DNA from: Dimorphilus gyrociliatus
Lineage: Eukaryota > Annelida > Polychaeta > Dinophilidae
Reading direction: 5' to 3'
Assembly: GCA_904063045.1 (NCBI GenBank)
Contig: CAJFCJ010000019.1
Span: 2,433,700-2,497,699 of the forward strand
Length of the DNA: 64,000 bases
This document shows positions 24,398 through 35,400 of this stretch, piece by piece. Position 1 is the stretch's first letter, and each line of letters opens with the position of its first letter. Under the pieces are notes generated by a model that had not been told where the DNA came from, did not search any database, and worked only from the letters and a program-made list of their open reading frames with translations. The position numbers and the translations under genes are program-made.

Positions 24398-24405
24398 TAT
24401 AAAAG
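24398..24405 (+). promoter_or_regulatory. TATA box
   Basis: TATAAAAG in a locally GC-richer context, 65 bp before an ATG that opens a short frame ending at a good donor. It is one of the few textbook TATA boxes in the window. Confidence 0.45.
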
Positions 24406-24462
24406 TATTTATAGAACATCAACGAGAGAGAAAATTTCCGTGACGCTTATTAACCGATAGCA

Positions 24463-24547
24463 ATGGCAGGGTCGCTCGACGCCGTAGAGCGTCGTTTAGA
24501 GGCCGATAAGCGCTTTTTTCCTACTTTGATCAAATCGAAGCGTCAAA
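24463..24547 (+). CDS. Candidate first coding exon of an unrecognised gene
   Basis: Twenty-eight codons (MAGSLDAVERRLEADKRF..) are followed by a GTATGT donor in phase 1. Composition is protein-like: a charged amphipathic stretch with balanced codon use and GC-rich codons. A phase-compatible open stretch exists at 24760..24835, entered after an AG and ending at GTAAGT. I could not find a further in-frame exon or a family. It could be a short noncoding transcript or an upstream frame in a UTR. Confidence 0.25.
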
Positions 24548-25296
24548 GTATGTAAAAAATGGACAGAGAGATAAGGAACAGCGCGCAAGAAAAGGGAGAA
24601 AAAAAACAAACAAACAAGAAAATTCGATAAACGGCGGCGTAAATTATCGGGGCGCTCGATAGCGATATATTATTCGATTTAGAGAGGCGGTCGACAATTA
24701 CGCCTATTGTTGCTTAGACGGTTCGGCCAAGATGACCTACGGAGGTCAACTCGTCATAGTTCGTCATGCCTGTCACGTTGGTGGGCAAATGATTGAAAGA
24801 CGTGCCATAATTGTTTCTCGAGAGTTTGCGGTCTAGTAAGTGTTTGCACGTTTTTCAATGGCCTAATATAGGCTGAGTAAACTAATTCATCATACAGCCG
24901 CAAGACTTGATTTCATGCGCTATAGAGCTTCCATATATCGTTGTTACGTATTAATTATATCAGATTTAGTAAGTGATACTACATTTCTACGATTTGGATA
25001 GGGATATGAAGAAGGGAAGGGAAAAGAGACGGTTTTCAAAAAGAATAAGACAGTCGCACGCTAAACGCTGCGTCATTAATGCAGCACGGCTGGAGAAAAT
25101 TAGTAAACTTTCATTCCGGGCATATATAAATCCCACATGATCGACCGTAAATCGCGCTCTCTCTCTCCCTTACACGTCTGAAGTTCCCGTGAGGTAAAAA
25201 TTATTTAAAAAATACTATTATCATTATTATTATTATTTCTATAATAAGCATTATTATTTATACAATAAAGAATAAATGAATTATACAGACGCAAAC

Positions 25297-25475
25297 CTCC
25301 ATGACGTCGATCCTCCGTTTTTCTTATAAGTCCAAGATGTGTGTAGGGGCGATCCTTCGCAATCGTCATCCGTACTAGTATCACCAGCAGAGGATTGTGT
25401 ACGGACGCTAGTCAAAGGAATTTCTTCCGGGTTACGATAGGTTTTATTACGATTTAAGTTGAAATAGACGCTCAT
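25297..25475 (-). CDS. Candidate alternative first coding exon of the TRPC gene (distal)
   Basis: ATG at 25475 opens 59 codons plus 2 nt (MSVYFNLNRN.. to ..NGGSTSWR), ending at a GTTTGC donor. Phase 2 matches the TRPC acceptor at 22151, giving a continuous protein through PQ-MNLQ. The segment is rich in Ser, Thr and Asp, as expected for a cytosolic N-terminal extension. If correct, intron 1 is about 3.1 kb, by far the longest in the window, and the channel has at least two N-termini. Confidence 0.4.
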
Positions 25476-26248
25476 CGTAACCGACTAAAAACTAGCATGT
25501 TAAGAATATGTAGTAAGACCGGCCAGCGTCTATGCGTCTCCGCCTCTGCCCGGACTAGACATATATCAACTGGCGTCGCGCTATATACCTTATCAGGCGT
25601 CTAACTTTTTCTTTTTTTACTTTTTAGCCATACCCAATCGACAAGACAACGTCTTAAGATATTGTTAATCAAAACAGGGGTGAGAGAAAGGAAGAATTTA
25701 AGGGTATAAATATAGAAGATATCCTATTTACACTCGGATTAATCAATCGTACATCTGGGACGACCGAGTACAATAATTATGCTGCAGGAATTTGCAAGCT
25801 GACAGCCTTCTGTATTAACGGGATTTTTTCTTGCATTAATACAACCGTCTATTTACACACAGCTCCAAATACTATATACATACAACACGTAGGTAAAATT
25901 AGACACATTTTACTGTATTTTTATTTATAAGGCCGTTTGTACATGTGTATATTACTTATTTGTATGATATTCTTTTACGGGAAAATCAGTAATTCAATTT
26001 ATATCTCTTGTGTCCACTATATATTCATTGTATATTACATACACATATATATCTTTTAGTTATCTATAGTCAAGCTGTGTACAGCCTATACTAAGATAGT
26101 TAGACGGCTAAAGTTAGTTATCCTGTAATCAATACGGTGAAGAAAGTAAGCAACGGAAGGCTTTATCAATTAATATTTCAGTGAGTAGCGGTAAATTATA
26201 TTTTTAAAGGCAATAAAATCAATATAGCGCCATCTTTGGTGACAAATA
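25476..26248. other. Intergenic region between distal TRPC exon and METTL26
   Basis: It contains the probable distal TRPC promoter (25476-25620, fairly GC-rich) and an AT-rich METTL26 3' flank. No coding exon was found. Confidence 0.35.
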
Positions 26249-27395
26249 TTAGTCTTTTCTGAATAAAAGAATCTTGTTGTTACTCGGCATATCGAACTGT
26301 AAGGGATTAAGAAAATTTCATCTCTGTCATAAAGTAGCATATACAGGAAAAACGAAAATAAAGGAGAAGAAGGAAATGGGAAACAAACCATTTTTTCCAA
26401 TTGCATTCCATTTTCTTTGGCTAACTTTTCTAATTCGTCGACATCGCGCAATCCCCATTCTGCGTTCCTTAATACGATAACCATATAAATCGTTATGTAA
26501 ATATACTATCAACCGCACATATTTATACATATTTGCATAGATAAGCTTCGTGTAATTGTAATAAATCTATTTAATGTCTATTTCTACGTACTGTTGTCGT
26601 AGCATATTGTCGAATTGAACGTTACTTTCCGGCGTTATTATTCCATGCAATTTATAAGGCTGAAAATGGAAAAATAATAAATTGAGTTGAATAAGCTTGA
26701 TGAAAGATTAATAAAAGAAAGCTTACCCCATAAGTTATTAGTAGACCACCTTTCTTTAAATAGTATCCGCTGCCCTTGAATAAACCCTATAATAAGATTA
26801 TAAAAAATATATCAACTTGCTCAATAAACATTTACAAGCTGCATATGAAAAAAAGTATAAAATAAGAAAAAAACAACAAATGTACCTCAGAGCAGAGAAA
26901 GGGACTTATATGCATCATATTAGAATTAAATACCACATCGAAAGTTTTATTTGTTAATTTTCCACTGGCCCAATTTGATGGATTAATTGTGACGTCCAAA
27001 AGAAGTGGTGTCTGGACATTGAAACATCTTCCGGAAGCTGCTTCTATATGATCTCGTATACTATGAATAAAAAGGGTAAGTTTTTTAAAAAACATTAAAC
27101 AATAATATTAAGCGAGATAAATAATTTATACCTCTTTAAATACTTTTCGTCACAATCTGTTGGTAGCCATGTCAGATGGGTTAGATTCTGAGAGAAGTAT
27201 ACTGCATGTTGACCAGTGCCTATTTATTGTGATTAAAAAGAAAAAAATTGCTGAAGGTAATATATTAATTAGTCAATGTCAACCTGCTGCTATTTCTAGA
27301 ACGGCTTGTTTTTCATCCTGCGGTTTTAATACTTCCTTTAAAACCTGGAGTATAGGCTCCTTATTTCTTTCAGCGGCCGGTGATTTCAATGCCAT
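26249..27395 (-). CDS. METTL26: Methyltransferase-like protein 26
   Basis: Seven exons (27395..27284, 27219..27132, 27060..26886, 26786..26727, 26659..26592, 26467..26389, 26296..26249) encode about 209 aa, against 204 aa in human. This DUF938-type protein has an S-adenosylmethionine-binding Rossmann fold. Motifs seen are AAERNKEPIL at the N-terminus, the SAM loop VLEIAAGTGQHA split by intron 1, MMHISPFLCSEGLF, LLITYGPYKLHG, AEWGLRD, and the C-terminal MPSNNKILLFRKD. No substrate is established for the animal protein. The gene is head-to-head with the small gene at 27527, 131 bp between starts, and shares an NRF1-like palindrome. Identification is very secure. Confidence 0.94.
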
Positions 27396-27491
27396 ATTTC
27401 CATCCTTTAGACTCTTTATTCTGTAGCCTAGCAGACGACAGGAAGTGACGCAAAATGACGGAAATATTCTTCGAGGGAGAAACATATCATT

Positions 27492-27501
27492 TGCGCATGC
27501 G
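27492..27501. promoter_or_regulatory. NRF1-like palindromic site in a bidirectional promoter
   Basis: TGCGCATGCG matches the core of the NRF1 site (consensus GCGCATGCGC). It lies in the 131 bp between the divergent start codons of METTL26 and the 27527 gene. Confidence 0.5.
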
Positions 27502-27526
27502 TCAACTGAAGTGAAGGTCGTGAATC

Positions 27527-28369
27527 ATGTTTAAAGTTATGGATCAAAAGACTGACCGCATTACAAAGGCAAGAGTAGGTATGTATTTGTCAAATTTACT
27601 ATAAATAACATTAAATATTATATCTAAAATATTATGATTATAAATTTTTCTGTGACCATGATATTTCATTGTTTACCCCCATAGGTCATCCAGAAAAGAA
27701 TTTTCAACAACTCAAAAGGGTACGCGACTTCGAAGCATTATATCAATTCGACAAAGAGTACGTTCTTTTAGAAGCACTTTTTCGTGTTCGTTTACGTTCT
27801 TCTTTTTATTTTGTTCAGCATCCCGCAAACTCCAGTCTTTAAAGAAGGCAAAAATAAACGACAAAAAAACCGCCTTGATGAAAAATCTCTGATATCTAGA
27901 CCATTTGATTCCTCTTGGAATCACAAAGCATGTGTTTCATATATGAAAGAAGGTAGGAAAACTCTCTAATATTTTATAGATATTTTTAAATATACAGTAT
28001 ATATATAAACAATATAACAATCGTTCAAACCAAAGCCACCTTCTGTTCATTAATTAAACTGAATCTATGATAAAAAATATAGATATAGCATTAATTCTTT
28101 CTCTCAAATGATTCTAGTATATTTATTTATAACCTTTCACTTTTTATGTAGCTTATCAGACTTATAAAAAATATATGCATACAAAAGCAATAATGGACTT
28201 CAGAGGGGTTTTTTTAGATATCTTCATCTAAAATTTATTGTTTCAGTTGGTTTTTTTTTTAAACCATATTTTCCAGTCATTATTGCTGGGAGAATTATTA
28301 TGGCAGTGTTTCTCAATACTCTTAACTAGTACGTTTCAGCAAAAGATTAATTATTATAGTTTTCTCCTA

Positions 28370-28416
<47 letters not shown>

Positions 28417-28906
28417 ATGATTAATTTACAGTAGAAGAGATTTACGTTATATATATATTTAGACATATATTGTATGTCTTATTATTATTATATAATAATA
28501 TAAATATATACTGAATATAAAAGGTCATTTTTCAAACAATATTGATGTTTCTTAATTGATAAAATGAAACTAATGCTTCCTTTCTTTACCACTAGTATAA
28601 TTTTGTTTCTTTCTTCTTCAATAGCTATGAAAAGGGTTCAGGACAAAGCCACACGAAAAAACTATCAAAGTATCGACTATTTAATTTACTATCAAAACAA
28701 AACTCCAATAAGCGATAACGGTTAGTAGAGAAACTATCCTTCTTTAGATAATAATAGTCTGTTAATGGCTTTTTTATTACATATAATGATAATTATATAT
28801 ATCTTATTCTCTCTTAATAGATTATAAGAAATTTGATATGAAAAAATTTTTAGTAAATCGTAAAGAGGATTTATTATTGAAAGGGGCGAAGGGATCTACC
28901 GCGTGA
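27527..28906 (+). CDS. Small basic protein, unrecognised
   Basis: Five exons (27527..27578, 27685..27757, 27819..27952, 28625..28720, 28821..28906) join in consistent phase and encode about 146 aa. It starts MFKVMDQKTDRITKARVG and ends in a lysine-rich stretch. The protein is rich in Lys, Asp, Tyr and Phe, with short motifs such as RPFDSSWNHKACVSYMKE, and has no signal peptide or membrane segment. The size and pattern resemble small axonemal or microtubule-inner proteins, but I cannot name a family. Consistent exon phases across five exons and the shared promoter with METTL26 argue that it is real. Intron 3 is 672 nt and contains a (CT)n tract. Confidence 0.65.
28372..28413. repeat. (CT)n microsatellite
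   Basis: About 40 bp of CT dinucleotides inside intron 3 of the 27527 gene. Confidence 0.85.
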
Positions 28907-29405
28907 AACCCACTTTTTTCTAAAAATTCAAGAAAAGGATTATTATGAAACTACTTTCTTTATACGCCTGTTAAAACGAATTGTTTATTTGTTAATAAAA
29001 TTTAAAAAATGACATATTGATAAACAATTGCAGCTTAGATATATATATATATATATATATATATTAGTTATAAATATTAGAATTATTAGAAATGTGGTAT
29101 ATAAAAAAAGGGTGACGCCTGTCTGTCTGTCTGTGAGTACGTCGGCTGCCAGACCAGACATGATGAAATTCTAGAAAGTTCTGCGTAATTCTTGTGGGAA
29201 ACAAAGAAAATTTAAAAGTTCCATGGGAAAATTAGAGGGGGTATTTATATCACAGAGCAACTATCTACCGTAATCAAAGCCTATTAGCAACTTAAGATAG
29301 TGAACTAGCCAATCAGCAATTGAAAGTCAATTTTTTATCCAGAAAGTTCCCACGCCATACCAAAAGTGGGTTATTACGTCTGTCATTTGGTGGTGAAGCA
29401 TTGAC
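28907..29405. other. Intergenic region before the RNA-binding protein gene
   Basis: It contains a (TA)n run at 29039-29064, a short CTGT repeat near 29116, and the promoter of the downstream gene. No coding exon is supported. Confidence 0.4.
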
Positions 29406-30908
29406 ATGGCAGCTAAAGAAAGAAGAGAGATAGTTCTTGAAGATAAAATTGAAGATGTATGCAAGAAGTTCGACTGTACCATTTACCGCGAGAAAAGACA
29501 AAGAACTTTTGGACCAAGGCCACCACTAAAGACTTTTAATCCGGAAAGAGGTTCGGAAGTTTTTGTTAATTCACTACCCCGTAATTTATTGGAAGATGAG
29601 TTGGTACCTTTCTTTAGTACTGTCGGAGAATTGTATGAGACAAGGTTAATGATGGAAGATTGGGATGCACTAAACACCCAAGGTTTCGCTTTTGTAAAGT
29701 ATACATCGACCGAAGGCGCCAAAGCGGCTGTTGATAATTTGAATGGCGCTCATATTAGACCCGGTTGCCCCATTTCGGTAAAAATAAGCATCGATAATAG
29801 AGAGTTGTATATAACTTGCATAAAAAGGACTCTGACCAAAGACGAAATACTCAATGATCTATCAAAAGTCTTAGCGGGTGTAGTGGACGTAACTATATAT
29901 AAGAATAGCACTAATCCACCTAATTATAGTAATAGGGGATTCGCTTTTATTCAATTTGAAAATAATCGTCTAGCAGCCAAAGCTAGAAAATTAATAATTC
30001 AGAAGAAAGTTAAAGTTGGTGGAGTTACTATTTGTGGCGAATGGGCTGAACCGGAGCATAAGCAAGTCAATGTTGCATTTATGGGTGAAAGACCGGAAAG
30101 TATGAAACACTTGTTTGTTAGGAACGTAGGGGTCGATACAACGCCTGAAGAGCTTTGCGAAGAATTTAATAAGGCAATTGGAAAACCGGATGCCGTGGCA
30201 AACGTGAAATGTTTTAATGAAGCGGCCTTTATCGATATGAAAACAAGCGAAGATGGTGTACTCGCCGTTTCGATTATGAATGGTAGAGTCTTCAAAGGTC
30301 AAGAACTATCAGTTGTTCTCTCAAAGGCTCAATTTAAAATGGCTAATCCCCTAGTTGAAAGGATAACGAATCGCTTCAAATTTTATCGTCTAGACGTTGT
30401 ACCTGGATTGGAAACTGATCGCCAATCACATCTTGGAGCTCGAAGATTTGATCCAAATGGTTTTGTTAATATGCTATTGGCATTTTGCAAATTTGGTGAT
30501 GATTTAAATAGACTAGAAACTCCCATTTGGATATTTGAGAGGACGGTAACTGAGAGTGGAAAAATATATTTTTCTTGTACTTGTAGAGTTGACATTAAAA
30601 CTGGTGGATCTTTATGTGCAAAAACCGAAAAACTCTATGAAAAATCTGAGCACGCCAAGATAATGTCATCAGCCGTAATGATTAGGAGAGTAGCAGAATT
30701 TTTGTTATGGCAGCAACCACCGCAGCAACAGCCTCCTGCCTACATGCACCCAATACCATCATACCCTCCCCAAATGCAATACCATTTACAGCAACAATTT
30801 GTTCCTGTTCCAATTACTGAAATGCACCCTCATCCAGAATACATCTATAATGAATGTTCACGAGTCTACGACTTCTCAGCGATGAGTCATAATCTTCATT
30901 ACTACTAA
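29406..30908 (+). CDS. RBM46/A1CF/DND1-type RNA-binding protein, intronless
   Basis: A single-exon frame of 500 aa. Three RRM domains follow one another: RRM1 about 50-125 (EVFVNSLPRN, GFAFVKY), RRM2 about 128-210 (RELYITCIKR, RGFAFIQF), RRM3 about 225-305 (KHLFVRNV). The AEPE motif after RRM2 is typical of the hnRNP R/Q, A1CF, RBM46 and RBM47 group. Residues 320-440 resemble the C-terminal dsRBD found in DND1, RBM46 and A1CF, followed by a Pro/Gln-rich tail (QQPPQQQPP). Members bind AU-rich mRNA, and RBM46 and DND1 act in germ cells. Multi-exon organisation is usual in the family, so an intronless copy suggests a retrogene. Subfamily is uncertain. Confidence 0.85.
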   Translation: MAAKERREIVLEDKIEDVCKKFDCTIYREKRQRTFGPRPPLKTFNPERGSEVFVNSLPRNLLEDELVPFFSTVGELYETRLMMEDWDALNTQGFAFVKYTSTEGAKAAVDNLNGAHIRPGCPISVKISIDNRELYITCIKRTLTKDEILNDLSKVLAGVVDVTIYKNSTNPPNYSNRGFAFIQFENNRLAAKARKLIIQKKVKVGGVTICGEWAEPEHKQVNVAFMGERPESMKHLFVRNVGVDTTPEELCEEFNKAIGKPDAVANVKCFNEAAFIDMKTSEDGVLAVSIMNGRVFKGQELSVVLSKAQFKMANPLVERITNRFKFYRLDVVPGLETDRQSHLGARRFDPNGFVNMLLAFCKFGDDLNRLETPIWIFERTVTESGKIYFSCTCRVDIKTGGSLCAKTEKLYEKSEHAKIMSSAVMIRRVAEFLLWQQPPQQQPPAYMHPIPSYPPQMQYHLQQQFVPVPITEMHPHPEYIYNECSRVYDFSAMSHNLHYY

Positions 30909-31153
30909 TTTCTTTTATACAAGTATATTTTTTCATTTTCATGCTAGATACTAGCCATTTTGGACATGAGCAATTTTTTTCATATATATATATAGGCCTG
31001 TTTATATTTTTTTTGTCTTTTCGTAATTAGCTATCTCTTCTGTAAAACTCGTAAAAATTTTCAAGGATTTCTTTTTCCATTTAATACAGTTTTTTTTTAA
31101 TAAAAATTGTCAGTTAGATTAAGTATAATAAATCAAGCTACACGCTCAGTAAA

Positions 31154-31600
31154 CTAACAATCCAGATAATGAGCAGCAATAAGCAAGTCAAGAGATATAT
31201 TCGGGTCGACAGTAAACTCAGGGATCGCTGAGAAGCTACAAGCGTAATGAGCCTTAAACATAATATAAACGCATACTTTCTCAAGTATATGAGACTGCAT
31301 GTCTTTGAAACGGACAGTAAATATTTCTCCAGTTCCTTCCTTATAATTACCTAGTAATAAATTATATATATTTAATTTTATTAAAATTATTAAATTGACT
31401 ATTTAAGAATAAAAGAGTATATATATATAATGCTTACCAGAGAGCATCTTTCTTATTGTACTGGAGCATAACCAGGCAAATTGAGTTTTGATTATAAATT
31501 CATGACCTCCTGCAGTTAGTTTTAGATATTTAGGTAAACGTTGTTTCTCGATGATTATTATTTCCTCTCCAAATGAATTGACTTCGTCTATTATGAACAT
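31154..31600 (-). CDS. Diverged elongin-C-like protein (Skp1/BTB fold)
   Basis: Two exons (31600..31438 and 31350..31154) encode about 119 aa, close to the 112 aa of elongin C. The order of conserved elements is intact: KYLKLTAGGHEFIIK, TIRKMLSG, SHILEKVCVYIMFKAHY, IPEFTVDP, and the terminal LLIAAHYLDC. Elongin C is an adaptor that binds BC-boxes of SOCS-box and VHL proteins, and elongin B, in CUL2 and CUL5 ligases. Canonical elongin C is extremely conserved in animals, whereas this copy differs at many positions and has a 20-residue N-terminal extension. It is therefore probably a fast-evolving paralogue. Confidence 0.85.
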
Positions 31601-32481
31601 TTTTATTGTCCTTTCTCCAAACTGAAAATTGTTCTAAATTTTATACTGTGATATTCATAAATTAGTACATCTCTTTAATAGATAAAAATAATAATGAGCG
31701 AGTTGGTAAATTGATTAAATATCATAAACATTTCTTTAGTATTATTTGTACAAATCTATGAGTTTCAACTTGTACACATTCCTGTCAATTTAAGTAATTA
31801 ACCTGGCGTATATAGTTCATAAAAAATGAAGTTAAGTATTAGTTCTAAATATAGTTATTTAACAAAAACATAATGTTTACTATTAATCGAGAGTCAAATG
31901 TAGTTGATTCAAAATAGTACTATTTTAATTTTATGGAAAATATTATCCTTGTTAGGTCACATGACCGTGACACGATAGGCGAAATAACCAAAATGACTTA
32001 CCAGTTAACAACTCCAACTCAAGGAGAAAGTTTCTCTTTATCGCTGATAACTTTCAACTTCCCCCATTCTATACTAAAAGCTGTAGCATATATCAACAAT
32101 TTAATTATAAGAGTATAGTTGCATTGATGTAACCTAATAGGCTAATTTATAAGCAATGCAATCTCCTGTGGAGAATTACTTTGTTGATACAAAAGCACAG
32201 ATTTATTACCTAAACTATATAAGATGATTTTGAATTAATGAGAATAATGTAAATTAGCCTTATCAAACTTGATATAATTATAAATATTTCAGAATAGCCA
32301 GTTGTGAACTATAACATTAATTATAAAACATATACTCAAGAACTGTCACAATAATGAATATTTAATATTGATATTATTTATAGAAAAAAATGAATAGGTC
32401 ATAATTTCGAAATTATAATATTTTTATATAACAACTAATTAAATATAAATAATTAGGAAAAGAAGATGGAAAGCGTATTCA
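31601..32481. other. Intergenic region, elongin-C-like to JAK
   Basis: An AT-rich interval with the elongin-C-like promoter and the JAK 3' flank, both genes being on the minus strand. A 61-codon plus-strand frame at 31933 has no supporting feature. Nothing else is seen. Confidence 0.4.
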
Positions 32482-35400
32482 TTACATCATCACAGATCCA
32501 GTTTTTCGTCCCACCCTCATCGTATACGGCTCATCATACCTGTCCAACAATCCACTTATCATGTTAGCCAATTCCAAAGCCGTAGGTCTTGATTGGGGTG
32601 TCAGGTGCCAACATTCTCTGATACATGTATATATGTCATTTGGAATAGAGATATTGCCCCTGTGTCTTGGAAGTCTATCGCCAGATTTTAATTTCCTTAA
32701 TACCAATGTTTTCATTCTTACTCCTTTTTCGAGAGGCTCTGGTAATAGTCCATGACGAGGTTTATCTCCTAATGTAAACACTTCCCACATTGTTACACCC
32801 ATCGCCCACATGTCATTTTTCCTTGTAAATTTCGAAGTTTCCATCGCTTCAGGAGCTGTCCAGAGAATAGGAAACTTTTGTGAGTGTGATAAAGTGTAAT
32901 AGTCAGTCTCATCTAATATTCTTGACAGACCAAAGTCGGATATTTTACAAATATCTTTGTCAGCCGTCAATAAAATATTTCTAGCTGCCAAATCTCTATG
33001 AATAACATCACATCTATGTAGATAATCAAGACCGTAAGAGATCTGATAACAGTACTTCAATAATTTAATATAATCCATATGCGACCCGCTATCACGTAAT
33101 CTATGCAAATCACTTAGTAAGCTTCCACCCGCCATAAACTCCATTACGAGCATTACTGTGCCGTCAGCTGTTTGTCTACTATCAACCATAGCTAAAACTT
33201 TCACAATATTTTGGTGGCTCAGATGAGCTAGAATTGAAACTTCCTCTAAAAGTTCTTCTAAATCGTCTTCTCTTGCAGTTTTTAGAACTTTAACAGCACA
33301 GGGTATTTTACTTGCATGATCATTTAAAAAGCCTTTGAAAACTTGACAAAAGAATCCTTCTCCCAATGCAGTGTCGTTATCTAATTCGATATCTGTAGCA
33401 TTTCTAAATAAGTCCGTTGGAATAATTCTCTTAGCACTACTAGAGACTAAGCCCAGTGAATGTTTATTTTTGATACCCAATAATGATGGCGAAGTAGTTT
33501 CAATATTTGATGGATATTTCACGCAAAATGTTCTTCTTTGTAAATTTTCAGACACCTTGTGCATTATAACTAAAGATTGAGATGGCGTTAGACGATCTTC
33601 AGATCGAAATTTCCAGCATCCTCTCATCAGATCCATATAAATAGGAGCTAAAATATTAATAACTGATATTATTGAGTTTAAGACATTATCTTGAATAAAC
33701 TAACCGGTCCCGTTATTCACTGAACAATTCTCAGGTATTGGTAGAAACTTTTTCTTACTCAACTGTTTTAATAAGACGTCGGGTGAATCTTCACAAATAG
33801 GAAGGTCTCCGGCTGTCAAGACCTGCCATAGAGTTGTACCAACAGCATACATATCACTTTTTGACGAGACACTCGATAACTCGCTAAAAAGTTCAGGTGC
33901 TAACCACGGTAGTCTACCTAAATTACTTGAATCAACTAACGATTGCTCATCAGCATAAGTTACCACGCCCGGATCTGTTACCTTGACAAGAACATCACCA
34001 GTTTGACGATTATATTTGCTCACCTGTTAATCATCAATTGACAATCTAAAACATATTTATGAAAAGAAAAAAATCTAAACAAATACCATAACATTTCCTG
34101 CGTGGATATTTCCATGTATAGATCCCATTTTGTCCAAGTAACGAAAAGCATATAGAATTTGAGAGCAAATGGCTACGAGATGCTCCAAAAAAAGTTTTGG
34201 TCGATAAGAAAAAAATGTCATGAGACTACCGAAGCTGTTTAAAAAAGTAATTACTTTATAAATTTCCTTATACAAATGGAAAAATTCAATACGGGCAATA
34301 TTCCATAACAATACACAAGCTTGACATGTGGCTAACACCGTAAAACCTTATTAAATTAGGATGATTCCAGTTTTGAATAACAGTTGCGGTAGCTTGTAAG
34401 TGTTGCTATCGAAAAGTAGACATTTTGTTAAGCTCTTTTCAAAAGTATTATCTTACTGATGCATTACCTCCATTTCTTTTGAGGATTCTAGAGAGGATTC
34501 TTCTGGAAATAATACTCTTTTTAAAGCGACGTGATCGGAGAGTTCTTTCTTTAATTCAGCCCTTAGAACTTCTGTATAGAGTCCCTTTCCTAGGGAGTTT
34601 TTTACCAATAGTAGTTCACTTGGAATTTGATAAGCTTGATGATTAATGAACGAAGGCAATGGAGATGGTGCCATACACAATTCAAGACCACTAATTAAAC
34701 CAAGGGAAGATTCTAAAAACAAGTTGATTTTTTATGTAACTTTCAATTAAAGTTAGACTTATCAAAGTGAAACTAACTGATTGGTCTTTCTATAGGTCTA
34801 ATACTTCTCTTAACCTTTAAAGCCGAATGGGAAAGATGCCGCTGTTTCTTGTAGGAATCAACAAGTCTTCCTAACGTATCAAAGGCTGGTTGACGGGATA
34901 TGTGTATCATTCTTCCCGATTCTGAGAAAAGAGAATCTAAATAGAATTGTTTTTTCCATCTGTCATATTGAATTTCCGCCCTTCGAATGTCAAGACCACC
35001 CTCATAAACGTGCCAAAAGTGAAGATGAAATCTATACCTATTCATAAAAGATTCATTTTCGATAAGCCTTTCTAGGAAACACACCATATTTTTTAATATA
35101 GCTATCATAAATTATATATTTTTCTTCAAGACTTAATAGATTGCGACATACCATATCGTACAATGTTGAAAAACAATGTAATAACCTTTTGATTTTTCAT
35201 GTATCATTCTCTTTTTAGCAAACTCTTCTCTATTAAATTAATTTCAGACAACTATTAAATTTTTCTAGCCTAATTATGGAAGTGAAGAGATATGAAGAGT
35301 CTTACGTAATTGGTCCGTGGCAATGCCACATTGATAATGCATCAAGCATCGGAGAGCCGATTGATGGGGGAAAGACTAATTCTTTAATATGAAATGACAC

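Larger units (their letters stand above)
22580..25290. other. Long 5' region of TRPC: promoters and possible unannotated exons
   Basis: This 2.7 kb interval is less AT-rich than most intergenic DNA here and contains patches dense in CpG. It holds TA microsatellites at 23031-23108 and 23969-24041. It also holds a TATA box plus short plus-strand frame at 24398-24547 and an open plus-strand exon candidate at 24760-24835. If the distal TRPC exon at 25475 is real, the whole interval is intron 1 of that isoform. Confidence 0.4.

Noticed and set aside
29991..30302. Two overlapping minus-strand frames opposite the RRM gene.
   Set aside because: They are complementary-strand shadows of conserved RRM coding sequence.
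31933..32118. Plus-strand 61-codon frame between the elongin-C-like gene and JAK.
   Set aside because: It has no domain, splice context or composition to separate it from chance.
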